Positions 14,985 to 23,435 of a stretch of 64,000 nt of DNA are shown one piece after another. Both the position numbers and the translations under genes were made by a program. The stretch lies in assembly GCF_900116445.1 (NCBI RefSeq), contig NZ_FPBH01000039.1:1-64000 (forward strand), read 5' to 3'. Under the pieces are notes generated by a model. That model did not search any database and was not told where the DNA came from. It was given only the letters and a program-made list of their open reading frames with translations. Position 1 is the stretch's first letter. Each line of letters begins with the position of its first letter. Source of the stretch: Paraburkholderia aspalathi (lineage in GTDB: Bacteria; Pseudomonadota; Gammaproteobacteria; Burkholderiales; Burkholderiaceae).

Positions 14985-16022
14985 ATGAGCGCAGTCGTAA
15001 TCGATGTGATCGAGAAGGGTACGATCGCCCGCAGTTTCCTCAAGCAGATGGGCATCTCGAACTTCTTCGACGGTAGCCTCACCGAGGTCGCGATCAACCG
15101 TCCCGGTGAGATCTGGACAAAGGGCGGTGGTGGGTGGAAACGGCACGACGCACCGGCCTGCTCACTCGATGCGTGCTTCAAGCTCGCGAACGCCCTGACG
15201 GTGATGAAGGGCGGCAAGTTCTCGACGAAGGAGCCGATTCACCCGGTCGTCCTGCCCGATGGACAGCGCGGGCACGTGCTGATGCAGCCGGCCTGCGAGC
15301 AGGACACGATCTCCATCACGATCCGCATCCCGTCAGACCTACGCTTTTCGGTTGCCGAGTACGAGCGCAACGGCTGGTTTGAGGGATATCGCGACGTCTC
15401 ACCGCGCCGTGAGATGCCAGCGGGGCTCGACCTGCAACCGTTTGAGCTCGGGATGCTCGAGGCGGAAGGTCAGCGCAACGTCACGCGCATGCTCGAGCTT
15501 GCGGTCGCCAACCGGTTGAACATTGCTCTCGCCGGCGGTACCGACTCAGGCAAGACGACACTGAACAAGGCGCTCTCCGACCTCGTGCCGGCCGATGAAC
15601 GGATTGGCACGATCGAGGACACGCCGGAGCTGTCGCTGCCGAATCACCCGAACCGCGTGCACATGTTCTTCAGCGACACGCTGCCGGCGAAGGATCTGGT
15701 GCGCTCTACGCTACGCATGACGTTCGATCGTGTGTTTCTTGCCGAACTGCGCGGTGACGAGACATGGGACTACCTGACGCTGCTGAACACGGGCAAGCCC
15801 GGCGGCATCACGACTGTGCATTGCAACGATGCGCGTTCGGCCCATTCGCGCATCGCGACGCTGGTCAAGCAGAGCGTGGTCGGCCAGACGCTCGACTGGC
15901 AATTCATCATGGACCAGGTGCGGGTAACGGTCGATCTCGTCCTGTTCATGCGCAACAGGCGACTGGCCGAGATCTGGTACGACCCGATTGGCAAGGCGCA
16001 ACTGCTGGGGTGTGTCTCATGA
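14985..16022 (+). CDS. virB11: VirB11 traffic ATPase
   Basis: This 345-residue hexameric ATPase drives channel assembly and substrate handover. The N-terminal domain covers about residues 1-150 and the RecA-like C-terminal domain follows. The Walker A is GGTDSGKTT (184-192), with Asp where most relatives have Gly. The Asp box IEDTPEL, the Walker B region RVFLAELRGDE and the His box GGITTVHCNDA are intact. The start at 14985 follows AGGAAGGAG; an ATG 11 codons upstream is less likely. It overlaps the next gene by four bases. Confidence 0.94.
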   Translation: MSAVVIDVIEKGTIARSFLKQMGISNFFDGSLTEVAINRPGEIWTKGGGGWKRHDAPACSLDACFKLANALTVMKGGKFSTKEPIHPVVLPDGQRGHVLMQPACEQDTISITIRIPSDLRFSVAEYERNGWFEGYRDVSPRREMPAGLDLQPFELGMLEAEGQRNVTRMLELAVANRLNIALAGGTDSGKTTLNKALSDLVPADERIGTIEDTPELSLPNHPNRVHMFFSDTLPAKDLVRSTLRMTFDRVFLAELRGDETWDYLTLLNTGKPGGITTVHCNDARSAHSRIATLVKQSVVGQTLDWQFIMDQVRVTVDLVLFMRNRRLAEIWYDPIGKAQLLGCVS

Positions 16023-16282
16023 GCGCCGATGCCGCGGCGCAGATCATCGAACAGATCGTGATCGGCCTGTGCGGTGCGCTCGCCGTTTTCCTGTCGCAGG
16101 ACCGGCGTGTGCACTGGCGGCGCTGGGCCTGCATCTTCGGGCTGGCCGCGCAGCCGTTCTGGTTCGACATGGCGTGGCGAGCGCATCAGTACGGCGTGCT
16201 CGCGCTGTGCCTTGTCTACGCGGCGTCGTGGGCCCGCGGTTTCACGGCGCACTGGCTCGTACGCAGGGAGGACCATGTATGA
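16019..16282 (+). CDS. Small membrane protein
   Basis: The 87-residue product has two to three hydrophobic segments (IIEQIVIGLCGALAVFLS, ACIFGLAAQPFWFDMAW, YGVLALCLVYAASWARG). I do not recognise the family. It overlaps both virB11 and the next gene by four bases, so it is part of a tightly coupled run. The sequence suits an inner-membrane accessory of the transfer system, but nothing proves a function. Confidence 0.6.
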   Translation: MSADAAAQIIEQIVIGLCGALAVFLSQDRRVHWRRWACIFGLAAQPFWFDMAWRAHQYGVLALCLVYAASWARGFTAHWLVRREDHV

Positions 16283-16506
16283 ACTTCACAATCAGCGATA
16301 TCGAGGCGGCGATCGAGGGGTGGCGCATGCGTTCGCCGTCGGACGAAGCATTTGCTGCCAGCACAGAAGCCCGCGCGCTGGCTCGGCTCTACGGCGCCGT
16401 GATCGTGCACGGCTGCGAGGGTGTCCCCGACGCCGGGCTGGACGACGCGCAGCGCGACGCCTTGCGGATCCTGTCCGCCGCTCCACTCGGAGAGTTCCCG
16501 CAATGA
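16279..16506 (+). CDS. DUF3717-like small protein
   Basis: The 75-residue protein begins with ISDIEAAIEGWRMRSPSDEAF and continues with EARALARLYGAVIVH, close to the pattern of DUF3717 proteins, a small helical family common in Burkholderia. The function of the family is unknown. Four-base overlaps link it to its neighbours on both sides, and GGGAGG precedes the start. Confidence 0.6.
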   Translation: MNFTISDIEAAIEGWRMRSPSDEAFAASTEARALARLYGAVIVHGCEGVPDAGLDDAQRDALRILSAAPLGEFPQ

Positions 16507-16793
16507 AGGCAGATCATCCTGTTCCGGCGACTGCCGATGCCGCGGACTCGCACGATGACAGCCAGTGCAAATGGCGACCGTCCGGCGACTTTGCGCTGGT
16601 CCACCCGTCGGGCTGGACGATCGCGCGGTACTCAGTCTATGACGAGTGGCACTACCTGCTGTGGGAGCCGATCAATCGCTGTACGGCGGACAACAGCAAA
16701 CAGTTCCACGGACCCTTCGGTAACGTGCGCCACGCGATGCGCCTGCATCGCGACCTGAGCGCGCATCTGCAACAACGGGAGATGGCCGCATGA
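16503..16793 (+). CDS. Hypothetical protein with WRPSGDFALVHP motif
   Basis: A 96-residue protein with an acidic N-terminus, then a compact domain containing GWTIARYSVYDEWHYLLWEP and a final helix. It resembles small phage or plasmid accessory proteins that present a strand-rich fold, but I cannot name a family. It overlaps the previous gene by four bases and is probably expressed with the conjugation genes. Confidence 0.5.
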   Translation: MKADHPVPATADAADSHDDSQCKWRPSGDFALVHPSGWTIARYSVYDEWHYLLWEPINRCTADNSKQFHGPFGNVRHAMRLHRDLSAHLQQREMAA

Positions 16794-16840
16794 CAACGCA
16801 TCTGATATTCCAGGCCGCTATCGACGCGGCCGCGCACTGA
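16790..16840 (+). CDS. Possible 16-residue leader-like ORF
   Basis: ATG 16790 overlaps the preceding stop (ATGA) and encodes MTTHLIFQAAIDAAAH before TGA. Given the run of four-base overlaps around it, it may be translated, but it could equally be the residue of a deleted gene. It keeps the coupling chain unbroken up to the anchor gene at 16850. Confidence 0.2.
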   Translation: MTTHLIFQAAIDAAAH

Positions 16841-16849
16841 GGACCGACC

Positions 16850-17212
16850 ATGCCAAAACCCCTTCGAATTCTGATCCCCGTCGTGGTCTTCCTGCTGATC
16901 CTGTGCGGCTTCGCGTTCCTCGGCCAGTTCGCCGGCGGCCAGCTTTTCGCGAAGATGCAGAAGCTGCCGCAGGGCAGCGTGGGCGTGTTCACGCTGTACG
17001 ACTACTGGCGTGCCTACGGCGATGTGCCTGCGGTGGTGCGAGCGCTCAAGGTGTGCTCGCTGCTGTCGGTCGTCATCACCGGCCTGCCAGTGGTCGTGAT
17101 CACGATGGCGCTCGTGTCGGGCCGCAAGCGCCTCGCGCAGTTTGGCGAGGCCCGCTTCGCAACCCGAAACGACATTGTGAAAGCCGGCCTGCTGGAGAGG
17201 AAATCACCATGA
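16850..17212 (+). CDS. Membrane-anchor half of a split VirD4/TraG coupling protein
   Basis: The 120-residue protein has two membrane helices (ILIPVVVFLLILCGFAFLG and VCSLLSVVITGLPVVVITMAL) and ends with QFGEARFATRNDIVKAGLL. In one-piece VirD4 proteins this same sequence (FGxARWAtxxdixxaGLL) links the anchor to the ATPase domain. Here it stops and the ATPase begins in another frame with a four-base ATGA overlap. The gene therefore supplies in trans the part missing from the next protein. Confidence 0.78.
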   Translation: MPKPLRILIPVVVFLLILCGFAFLGQFAGGQLFAKMQKLPQGSVGVFTLYDYWRAYGDVPAVVRALKVCSLLSVVITGLPVVVITMALVSGRKRLAQFGEARFATRNDIVKAGLLERKSP

Positions 17213-18975
17213 CCACTTCACAACACCTGTATCCGCCGTTCATTGTCGGCAAGTACAAGGGTGAATACCTGAAATATTACGGCCAGGATTTCCTGATGGC
17301 GGCCGCCGGCACCCGCTCCGGCAAAGGCACGTCGCTCGTGATCCCGAATCTTCTCACCTATCCCGATTCGGCCGTGGTCGAGGACATCAAGGAAGAGAAC
17401 TACCTGTATACGTCCGGCTACCGGCGGGCGTGCGGTCACGAAACCTATCTGTGGGCGCCGTTCTCGGAAGACGGCCGCTCGCACGCGTACAACCCGCTCG
17501 AATACATCCAGCGCCGTGCGCCCTACACGCGCGTGGGCGACGTGATGACGATCGGCGAACACCTGTATCCGTCGAACGTCGACGCGCGCCTGAAGTACTG
17601 GAACGACAACGCACGCAACCTGTTCATCGGGATCGTGCTGTATCTGCTGGAAACGCCCTCGCTGCCGTGCACGTTCGGCGAGGTGCTGAGGCAGGCTTCA
17701 GGCAAGGGCAGGGCGATCCGTGAACACATCTCGTCGATCGTCAGCACGCGCGCCGATGCAGCGCATGCGACTGAGGGGCTGCCGGCGCTCACGTTCGAAT
17801 GTCTCGACGCGCTGAACCGCTTCCTGTCGCAGTCGAAGGAAGCCTTCGCGAACATCGTATCGACGATGACCGCGCCGCTGAACGTCTTCAGCAATCCGGT
17901 GATCGACGCGGCAACCAGCCGCTCGGACTTCGATCTGGCCGATGTGCGCAAAAAGCGCATGTCGATCTATGTGGGCATCAAGCCGGGCGACCTGAAGGCC
18001 GGCGCGCTGCTGGTCAATCTTTTTTTCTCGCAGCTGATCGACCTGAACACGCGCGAGCTGCCTGCCGAGAATCCTGCACTCAAATACCAGTGCGCACTGA
18101 TCCTGGACGAGTTTGCAGCGCCCGGCAAGATCGACATCATCGATACGGCCAACCCGTTCATCGCGGGCTACAACCTCAGACTGATGCTGATCTTCCAGGG
18201 CATGTCCCAGATCGAGGATCCGAAGCTGTACGGCAAGCACGGCGCCGAAACGCTGGCGATCAACTGCAAGATGCGCAGCCTGTATGCGCCGCGTACGGTC
18301 AAGGAATCGGAAGAGTACTCGAAGATGCTGGGGACCTTCACGTACATGGCGCGCTCGCGTAACCGCAGTCGCGGGCGGAGTTCGTCGACGAGCACCAATG
18401 AGTCGGAGCACGGCAGGGCACTGATGATGCCGCAGGAGCTGCGGGCGCTGAAGCACAACAAACAGATCATCACGATGGAGGGGTGCGAGCCGATCCTGTG
18501 CGAGAAGGCATTTTTCTATGAAGACGCCGAACTCGTCGACCGGCTCGTGCAGCAGAGCCCCTATCTGCAGGCGGTGATGGCGAAGCTGGAGAAGACCAAT
18601 CGCCGGCGCGCCTGGTTCGGTTTCGGTCCGAAGTTTCCCAATGAAGTACAGATGAAACACGCCGCGTTCGTCGCGCGTGAACTGTGTGCACCAGTGCCAA
18701 AGATCGACGTCGAGCAGTGGTGGCAGACGCAGAACGCGGCCCGACGTGCGCAGCAGGCCGCCGAGATAGCACGCCAGTCCGCCGGCGCGGCACGCGACGT
18801 CCGCGAGCACGAGATCGGCGTCCTGAAGCCCTATCACCTGGACAACCGCAACAGCATCCGTGCATCGCTCTTCCAGCTGATGCCCTATCTGCGCGAAGTC
18901 CTGCCCGAAGCAGCCGCTGCGGCCCAAACCGCAGCCCCTCAATCACAGCCTGAGCCGCAAGGAGTGACCGTATGA
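17209..18975 (+). CDS. virD4: VirD4/TraG coupling ATPase lacking its own membrane anchor
   Basis: The 588-residue protein delivers the DNA-protein substrate to the channel. Walker A GTRSGKGT is at 34-41 and Walker B LILDEFAAPG at about 298-307. DIKEENY and the TIV-specific FIAGYNLRLMLIFQGMSQI segment fit the TraG family. It starts directly in the ATPase region and has no transmembrane segment, unlike most coupling proteins of 600-700 residues. GAGAGGAAA upstream and the ATGA overlap with the anchor gene argue for a true start and coupled translation rather than a sequencing error. Confidence 0.92.
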   Translation: MTTSQHLYPPFIVGKYKGEYLKYYGQDFLMAAAGTRSGKGTSLVIPNLLTYPDSAVVEDIKEENYLYTSGYRRACGHETYLWAPFSEDGRSHAYNPLEYIQRRAPYTRVGDVMTIGEHLYPSNVDARLKYWNDNARNLFIGIVLYLLETPSLPCTFGEVLRQASGKGRAIREHISSIVSTRADAAHATEGLPALTFECLDALNRFLSQSKEAFANIVSTMTAPLNVFSNPVIDAATSRSDFDLADVRKKRMSIYVGIKPGDLKAGALLVNLFFSQLIDLNTRELPAENPALKYQCALILDEFAAPGKIDIIDTANPFIAGYNLRLMLIFQGMSQIEDPKLYGKHGAETLAINCKMRSLYAPRTVKESEEYSKMLGTFTYMARSRNRSRGRSSSTSTNESEHGRALMMPQELRALKHNKQIITMEGCEPILCEKAFFYEDAELVDRLVQQSPYLQAVMAKLEKTNRRRAWFGFGPKFPNEVQMKHAAFVARELCAPVPKIDVEQWWQTQNAARRAQQAAEIARQSAGAARDVREHEIGVLKPYHLDNRNSIRASLFQLMPYLREVLPEAAAAAQTAAPQSQPEPQGVTV

Positions 18976-20645
18976 ACGAGATCAAATTCCCCGCCGACCG
19001 GATCGACTACCGCGAGCGCGGTGCGGCCAACGCTGACGATGCGTCGACCATCCGCGCGCGCGTCACGCCGCCGGCGAACGAGCCGGATGCGGGCGCCGTG
19101 CCAGGCAACCCGGAAACGCCGGTCGATGACGCAACCGACGAGCGCCTGAAGAAGATTCGCGCAGCCGATCGGGGGAAGGTCGAGAAGCTGCTCAGGCGTG
19201 ACCCGTCGACAGACGCAGCGAACAGCACAGCCACCGACGAGTCGGTGAAGCCGGCCGCCGGCACCGGCAAGCCGCTCGGGATGAAGGGCGGTGAACCGGA
19301 GAACACTATCCGCCCGAAGCCGGTTTTCGAGAAGACCGGCTATGACGTGCCGAAGTCGGTCAGTAACCGCTATGTGGCGCATGAGGGCAAGTTTCTCGAT
19401 CGCAAAAGCGAGACGGTGCACTTCGAGGACAGGGGCCGCTCGCTGTCGACGGCCAGTGAAGACCGCGAGGTAATCGCGCACATGGTCGAAGTGGCGAAGG
19501 CGAAGAACTGGGATGAGCTGCAGCTCAAGGGTAGCGAGGAATTCCGGCGGCAGGCGTGGATTGCGGCCGAGCTCGCCGGCGTGCCGACGCGTGGCTTCAA
19601 ACCTGGGGCGCAGGACCGGGCGGCTCTGACCGCCGCGCGCGAGGCGATGCGTATCGGGGCTGGCGAGAGATCGAATGATGAGGACAAGGCGCGCACGAAT
19701 GAGATGGGGGCCGCAGACGCCGCAGGGCAAAAGCAGCCCGCTGCGCCGGAGCCAGCGAAAACGGCCACAACAGGGCGGGAAAACGCCGCGCCCGGCGGCC
19801 GGGCGAACGCCGCGCTGCCGTCTGCGGCTGCGCCGGCGAGTCCCGTTCAGGGCACGCCAACGCCGGCCAGTGTCACAGCGGGGGTACTGGTGGCACACGG
19901 GCCCGCTCCGTTCAACCACGACGACAAGCAGAACGCCAGCTACTACGCGACCGTGCGGACAGAGGATGGCGAGCGCATCGTGTGGGGGCTGGACCTCGAA
20001 CGCGCGATCGGCGAAAGCGGTGTGCAGCCCGGTCAGCGGATCGAGCTGGAAAAGGGCGGCAGCAAGACGGTAACAGCGCAGCAGCGCCAGTTCGACGAGA
20101 AGGGTACCGAACTCGCTCCGAAGACGGTGACGAGCCGGCGCAACGAGTGGCTGGTGTTTTCGCCCGATGTGTCGGGCCTGCCCACGCGCGAGCAGCGCGA
20201 AGCGCTGGCCAGTGTGCGCCGCGAAGTCGATGAGCGCCATAGGATCGATGAGGCGCGGGAGCGGTTCCTGAACGGAGACTGGAAATACTCGAAGGAACAG
20301 CAGAAGACGCTCGAGGAGGCACGCGAACGCATCAAGGCGCAGGCCGCGCGCGAGGTGTTGCGCGACGAGATCAAGGGTTTGCCGGAGCAGCAGCAGGAGA
20401 AGCTGATGGGGGAGTTCGAAAGCGCCGTGGCCGAGGCGCGCGCAGCTAGCCGGCCACTGGACGTGCCCATGCCTCAGGTAAGCGAAGCAACGATCGAGGC
20501 CGTGCGCGAGCAGATCGAGCGGGAGCAGCGCAGCCAGGCTCACGCAGCCCAGCAGGCCACCCAACAGGCGACGGCGGAGCGCGGACAGGACCCGCAGTCG
20601 CAGACCGCCGAACACGATGGACCGACGCTCGAATTGGAACCATAA
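18972..20645 (+). CDS. LPD7-type polyvalent protein of the conjugation system
   Basis: The 557-residue protein has a disordered start and then an LPD7-like domain (about residues 125-220) with YVAHEGKFLDRKSETVHFED, HMVEVAKAKNWDELQLKGSE and FRRQAWIAAELAGVPTRGF. A second conserved block (about 300-390) reads GVLVAHGPAPFNHDDKQNAS and IVWGLDLERAI. Glu/Arg-rich coiled helices and a disordered tail follow. In many plasmids these blocks are attached to a relaxase; here no relaxase domain is present. It overlaps virD4 by four bases. It may bring the relaxosome to the coupling protein. Confidence 0.7.
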   Translation: MNEIKFPADRIDYRERGAANADDASTIRARVTPPANEPDAGAVPGNPETPVDDATDERLKKIRAADRGKVEKLLRRDPSTDAANSTATDESVKPAAGTGKPLGMKGGEPENTIRPKPVFEKTGYDVPKSVSNRYVAHEGKFLDRKSETVHFEDRGRSLSTASEDREVIAHMVEVAKAKNWDELQLKGSEEFRRQAWIAAELAGVPTRGFKPGAQDRAALTAAREAMRIGAGERSNDEDKARTNEMGAADAAGQKQPAAPEPAKTATTGRENAAPGGRANAALPSAAAPASPVQGTPTPASVTAGVLVAHGPAPFNHDDKQNASYYATVRTEDGERIVWGLDLERAIGESGVQPGQRIELEKGGSKTVTAQQRQFDEKGTELAPKTVTSRRNEWLVFSPDVSGLPTREQREALASVRREVDERHRIDEARERFLNGDWKYSKEQQKTLEEARERIKAQAAREVLRDEIKGLPEQQQEKLMGEFESAVAEARAASRPLDVPMPQVSEATIEAVREQIEREQRSQAHAAQQATQQATAERGQDPQSQTAEHDGPTLELEP

Positions 20646-20720
20646 GGCGGCGGGCAACGCCGGGCGGCCGCGATCGCCTCGCGACCGTATCGTCAAATCG
20701 AACAACAGGAGTAAACCATC

Positions 20721-21434
20721 ATGAAGATCGCTGTAATCAACTTCTCGGGTAACGTTGGCAAGAGCACCGTTGCACATCACCTTCTCGCGCCACGGCTCGA
20801 GGGTGCCCAGGTGATTCCGGTCGAGTCGATCAACTCGGACGACAGCGAAAAAGGATCGGCGATGCGTGGGAAGGAGTTTGGGGAACTGCAGGACAAACTC
20901 ATGACCTTGCGGCATGCCGTGGTCGATATCGGGGCATCGAATGTCGAAGACTTTGTCTCGCTGATGCGTGACTATCAAGGTTCTCATGAAGACTTCGATG
21001 CCTTTGTGGTACCGACCGTTCCTGCGCTTAAACAACAGGTCGACACAATTTCGACATTGCGCGCACTCACCGGAGAAATCGGTGTACCGGCAAACCGCAT
21101 TCGCGTCGTGTTTAACACAGTCACCCCGAAAGACGACGTGTCAAAGATTTTCTCTAAAATTTTCGACTACTACGCGGAAAACCGCAATTTCGTCCTGAAT
21201 CGCGACGCGGTGATGTATGAGAACCCCATCTACGAAAAGATCAAGGCTTTCGATCGCACCATCATCGATATTCGCAACGATCCGACCGACTATGTCGCGA
21301 TGAATGCCGAAGCAATGGAGAGCGGGGAGCCCGAGGAACATCTTGCACAGATTCGCCAACTGGTTGCAATCAAACGTCTGGCCACACGGGTAATCACCGA
21401 ACTGGACGCAGTCTTCAAACTCGTGGTGCATTGA
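20721..21434 (+). CDS. TraL/StbB-like P-loop ATPase
   Basis: The 237-residue protein is a ParA/MinD-superfamily ATPase with a deviant P-loop GNVGKST (residues 10-16). Later blocks are VVDIGASNVEDFVSLM and VVPTVPALKQQVDTI. Size and features fit StbB (plasmid positioning in IncW) and TraL (IncP transfer region). It is preceded by AACAGGAG and overlaps the next gene by one base, which matches the traL-traM or stbB-stbC pairing. GC is lower in its second half than in the virB genes. Confidence 0.75.
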   Translation: MKIAVINFSGNVGKSTVAHHLLAPRLEGAQVIPVESINSDDSEKGSAMRGKEFGELQDKLMTLRHAVVDIGASNVEDFVSLMRDYQGSHEDFDAFVVPTVPALKQQVDTISTLRALTGEIGVPANRIRVVFNTVTPKDDVSKIFSKIFDYYAENRNFVLNRDAVMYENPIYEKIKAFDRTIIDIRNDPTDYVAMNAEAMESGEPEEHLAQIRQLVAIKRLATRVITELDAVFKLVVH

Positions 21435-21886
21435 TGGGTGCATCGGACGATTCGATCCGCGAGGAACTGATCGGCGCAGTACTGGGTGAGCTATCGCTGC
21501 TGCGACGGGACGTGAAGGATCTGTCCCAGCTGCTCGATACCACGGGCAAGCAGTTCAAGGACGACGGTGAACTTACGCTGCTGCGCTTCACGTCCCGCTA
21601 CGAGCAGTTCCTCAACCAGTTCGCAGCATCGAGCACCGATGTGCTGGCCGAAGCAGGACGGTTTTCGGAGGCCCGCGATCAACTGCTTGGCGAGATCTCG
21701 CTCAGGCAGTACGACGAAGCCAACGGCCGAAGCCGCGATCTGCTGCGCGACGTCCTGCGCGAAGAGCGCGGCCGCGGTCGTGGTATCGGCCGAATCGAAC
21801 TGGCTGCATGGACCGTGTGCGCCATGCTTGCCTCAGCGGCGCTCACGGTCGGAGCCCTTGCGGCGCTGCGACTGCTGTCCATCTGA
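21434..21886 (+). CDS. TraM-like protein with C-terminal membrane helix
   Basis: The 150-residue product is mainly helical, with a C-terminal membrane segment (AAWTVCAMLASAALTVGALAALRLL). Size, the Arg-rich region before the helix and its place directly after a TraL/StbB-like ATPase resemble TraM of IncP-type transfer regions. There is no catalytic motif. The first base of its ATG is the last base of the upstream stop. Confidence 0.55.
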   Translation: MGASDDSIREELIGAVLGELSLLRRDVKDLSQLLDTTGKQFKDDGELTLLRFTSRYEQFLNQFAASSTDVLAEAGRFSEARDQLLGEISLRQYDEANGRSRDLLRDVLREERGRGRGIGRIELAAWTVCAMLASAALTVGALAALRLLSI

Positions 21887-21897
21887 CAGGAGATCTC

Positions 21898-22212
21898 ATG
21901 AAACGATTCCTCGCTGCATTGATCTGCTGTGCGGCGGCCGTCCCGACGATGGCGGCAGCCGACGACGACAACAACTCGGCCTGCGGTGCGGTGCTGTGCC
22001 TGGCAGGGCTCATGGACGGTGGCAATGGCGGCGGCCAATGCAATCAGTATGAGCGTGACTATTTTTCGATTGTGCGCTATCACCACGGGCATTTCGATCT
22101 GAGTGGCACGTCGAGCGCCCGGGGCGATTTTTTGAATCAATGCAAATCCGTTGGGAGTGACCAGAAGGGTTCCGTGAATTCGAAATACGGCGGTGTCGAG
22201 AACGGCCCCTGA
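21898..22212 (+). CDS. TrbM/KikA-like secreted protein
   Basis: The 104-residue product has a signal peptide (MKRFLAALICCAAAVPTMAAA) and a short mature part with ACGAVLCLAG, a Gly-rich stretch, CNQYERDYFSIVRYH and FLNQCKSVG. The four cysteines and the YFSI segment match TrbM/KikA proteins, which are needed for conjugation in several plasmids. CAGGAG precedes the ATG. A hairpin directly downstream probably ends the transcript. Confidence 0.75.
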   Translation: MKRFLAALICCAAAVPTMAAADDDNNSACGAVLCLAGLMDGGNGGGQCNQYERDYFSIVRYHHGHFDLSGTSSARGDFLNQCKSVGSDQKGSVNSKYGGVENGP

Positions 22213-22226
22213 AGTGCGCCTCTCAG

Positions 22227-22256
22227 CCCGGCACGTGTGTCCTCGTGGGTGCCGGG
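22227..22256. terminator. Hairpin after the conjugation operon
   Basis: CCCGGCAC (22227-22234) and GTGCCGGG (22249-22256) form a perfect 8-bp stem with a 14-base loop just after the TrbM-like gene. The following ATTTC is only weakly T-rich, so termination may be Rho-assisted. Confidence 0.5.
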
Positions 22257-22445
22257 ATTTCACCGTCGTCGGCAAGCTGACCTAGCGCAATCGAACTCAG
22301 TGCCATCGACACAGGGTGGACCCTGGCGCGTTTTCGAAAGGCTGGGAGCGCCAGTTTGAGCCACTTGCAAAAGATTCGTGGATTCCCGCTCGCGGGCCGA
22401 CAAGAGACCTTCTTCGGCAATGCAGAATTGACCTGTGATCGAGCG

Positions 22446-22481
22446 GCATACGGTGGGAACCTATGCGCTCCCACCGTATGC
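22446..22481. terminator. 13-bp perfect hairpin at the end of the DUF1003 pseudogene
   Basis: GCATACGGTGGGA (22446-22458) and TCCCACCGTATGC (22469-22481) are perfect inverted repeats separated by 10 bases, and the ancestral stop codon of the DUF1003 gene (22461-22463) falls in the loop. No T-run follows on either strand, so the role as terminator is inferred from position and stability. Confidence 0.45.
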
Positions 22482-23012
22482 CGTTATCTTGTCGCGCAAC
22501 TCCAGCGTCAACGCTTCGACACGTTCGCTCATCTGCTTTGTGAGAGCAGTGAGCTGGGTGCTCCGTTCAAGCAATGCAACCAGCGGATCGGTCTGCTTCG
22601 CCGCCAGTGCTTGCCGTTGTTCGCTTGCATTCGCAAGGTCTTCGCGGTGGCGAGCATCGGCGTCAGAATGAACCTTGTCGCGATCCGCCTAACGTGTTTG
22701 TCCGAGCAGAATTAGCGGCGCAGCGTAAGCTGCCTGAAGACTGAAGGCAAGGTTCAGAAGGATGAAAGGATAAACGTCGAACTCCGTAAAACCAAGCATG
22801 TTCACAGCAATCCAGACCGCAACAATCACTGTCTGTGCAATCAGAAAGGTTGGCGTTCCAAAGAAACGCGCGAATCTTTCGGCCTTGAGCGCGAACCAAT
22901 CGTCGCCGAAAACCGAGTTGAGATGGAAGTACGGCATGTGGAACCGATAATGATGATCGGGATGTCCATTGGGTTCGCGGAGCGGGGCCTGGTTGTGATT
23001 CGCATCGCTCAT
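22461..23012 (-). pseudogene. DUF1003 membrane protein gene interrupted by an in-frame amber codon
   Basis: Reading from 23012, the first 107 codons encode a typical DUF1003 start: FHLNSVFGDDWFALKAER, two membrane helices and PFILLNLAFSLQAAYAAPLI. Translation then hits TAG at 22689-22691. The same frame continues past it with ADRDKVHSDADARHRED and DPLVALLERSTQLT, the rest of the DUF1003 pattern, to a TAG at 22461-22463. Relatives have QNRQADRD here, so one CAG-to-TAG change explains the break. Total length (183 codons) equals that of an intact member. Confidence 0.75.
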
Positions 23013-23105
23013 GATGGTGACTGTTCATGAAAGGTGATTTTGGCGCCCGTCCTGACCGACCTCTTGGATGGGCTGGCCCGATGCCGTGGATGTCACGTTT
23101 GGCGG

Positions 23106-23435
23106 TTACCGCGGTGTCGGGATATCGGGTAGGTCGTCTGACGCCCGCAGCGCCGCGTTGGCCGTGACAAGCAACCTCGCATCGTGTTCGCGCAACACCG
23201 CATCAACCGTGTCGAACGCCTTCTTCAACTCCTTCCAGTCTGACTTCGTCGCATTGTCAGCTTCTAAAATCGCTTCGGCCTCTTTCTTCATGCGTTTCAC
23301 GAGCTTCGCGGCGAACCGGCTGTCGAGGGTCCCTTCGCGGACAAACCCAATGATCTGCGTTGTCAGGGCCGTCAGCGTTGCCGGGGTCGTCTCGTTTGGG
23401 TCGCGGGTAGAGTCGGAAAAGGATTTCTTGCTCAT
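23106..23435 (-). CDS. Hypothetical helical protein
   Basis: The 109-residue product (start MSKKSFSDSTRD) follows GGAGAACCCTG on the minus strand; a reading 12 residues longer also exists. It is predicted mostly helical, with FAAKLVKRMKKEAEAILE and a Leu/Ala-rich C-terminus, and has no signal or membrane segment. I recognise no family. It lies upstream of, and in the same direction as, the broken DUF1003 gene. Confidence 0.5.
   Translation of the reverse strand: MSKKSFSDSTRDPNETTPATLTALTTQIIGFVREGTLDSRFAAKLVKRMKKEAEAILEADNATKSDWKELKKAFDTVDAVLREHDARLLVTANAALRASDDLPDIPTPR

Noticed and set aside
17698..18942. A 414-residue minus-strand open frame opposite virD4
   Set aside because: The opposite strand carries conserved coupling-protein motifs throughout; this frame has none.
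17209..18975. The coupling ATPase frame stays open upstream to 16903, allowing a 690-residue protein
   Set aside because: The upstream 102 codons encode an Arg-rich sequence typical of an out-of-frame GC-rich reading, and they overlap the anchor gene, which has proper membrane helices and the family linker.
18939..21035. A 698-residue minus-strand open frame
   Set aside because: It mirrors the LPD7 gene and its neighbours, is rich in Arg/Leu/His, has no domain, and is a shadow of GC-rich coding on the other strand.
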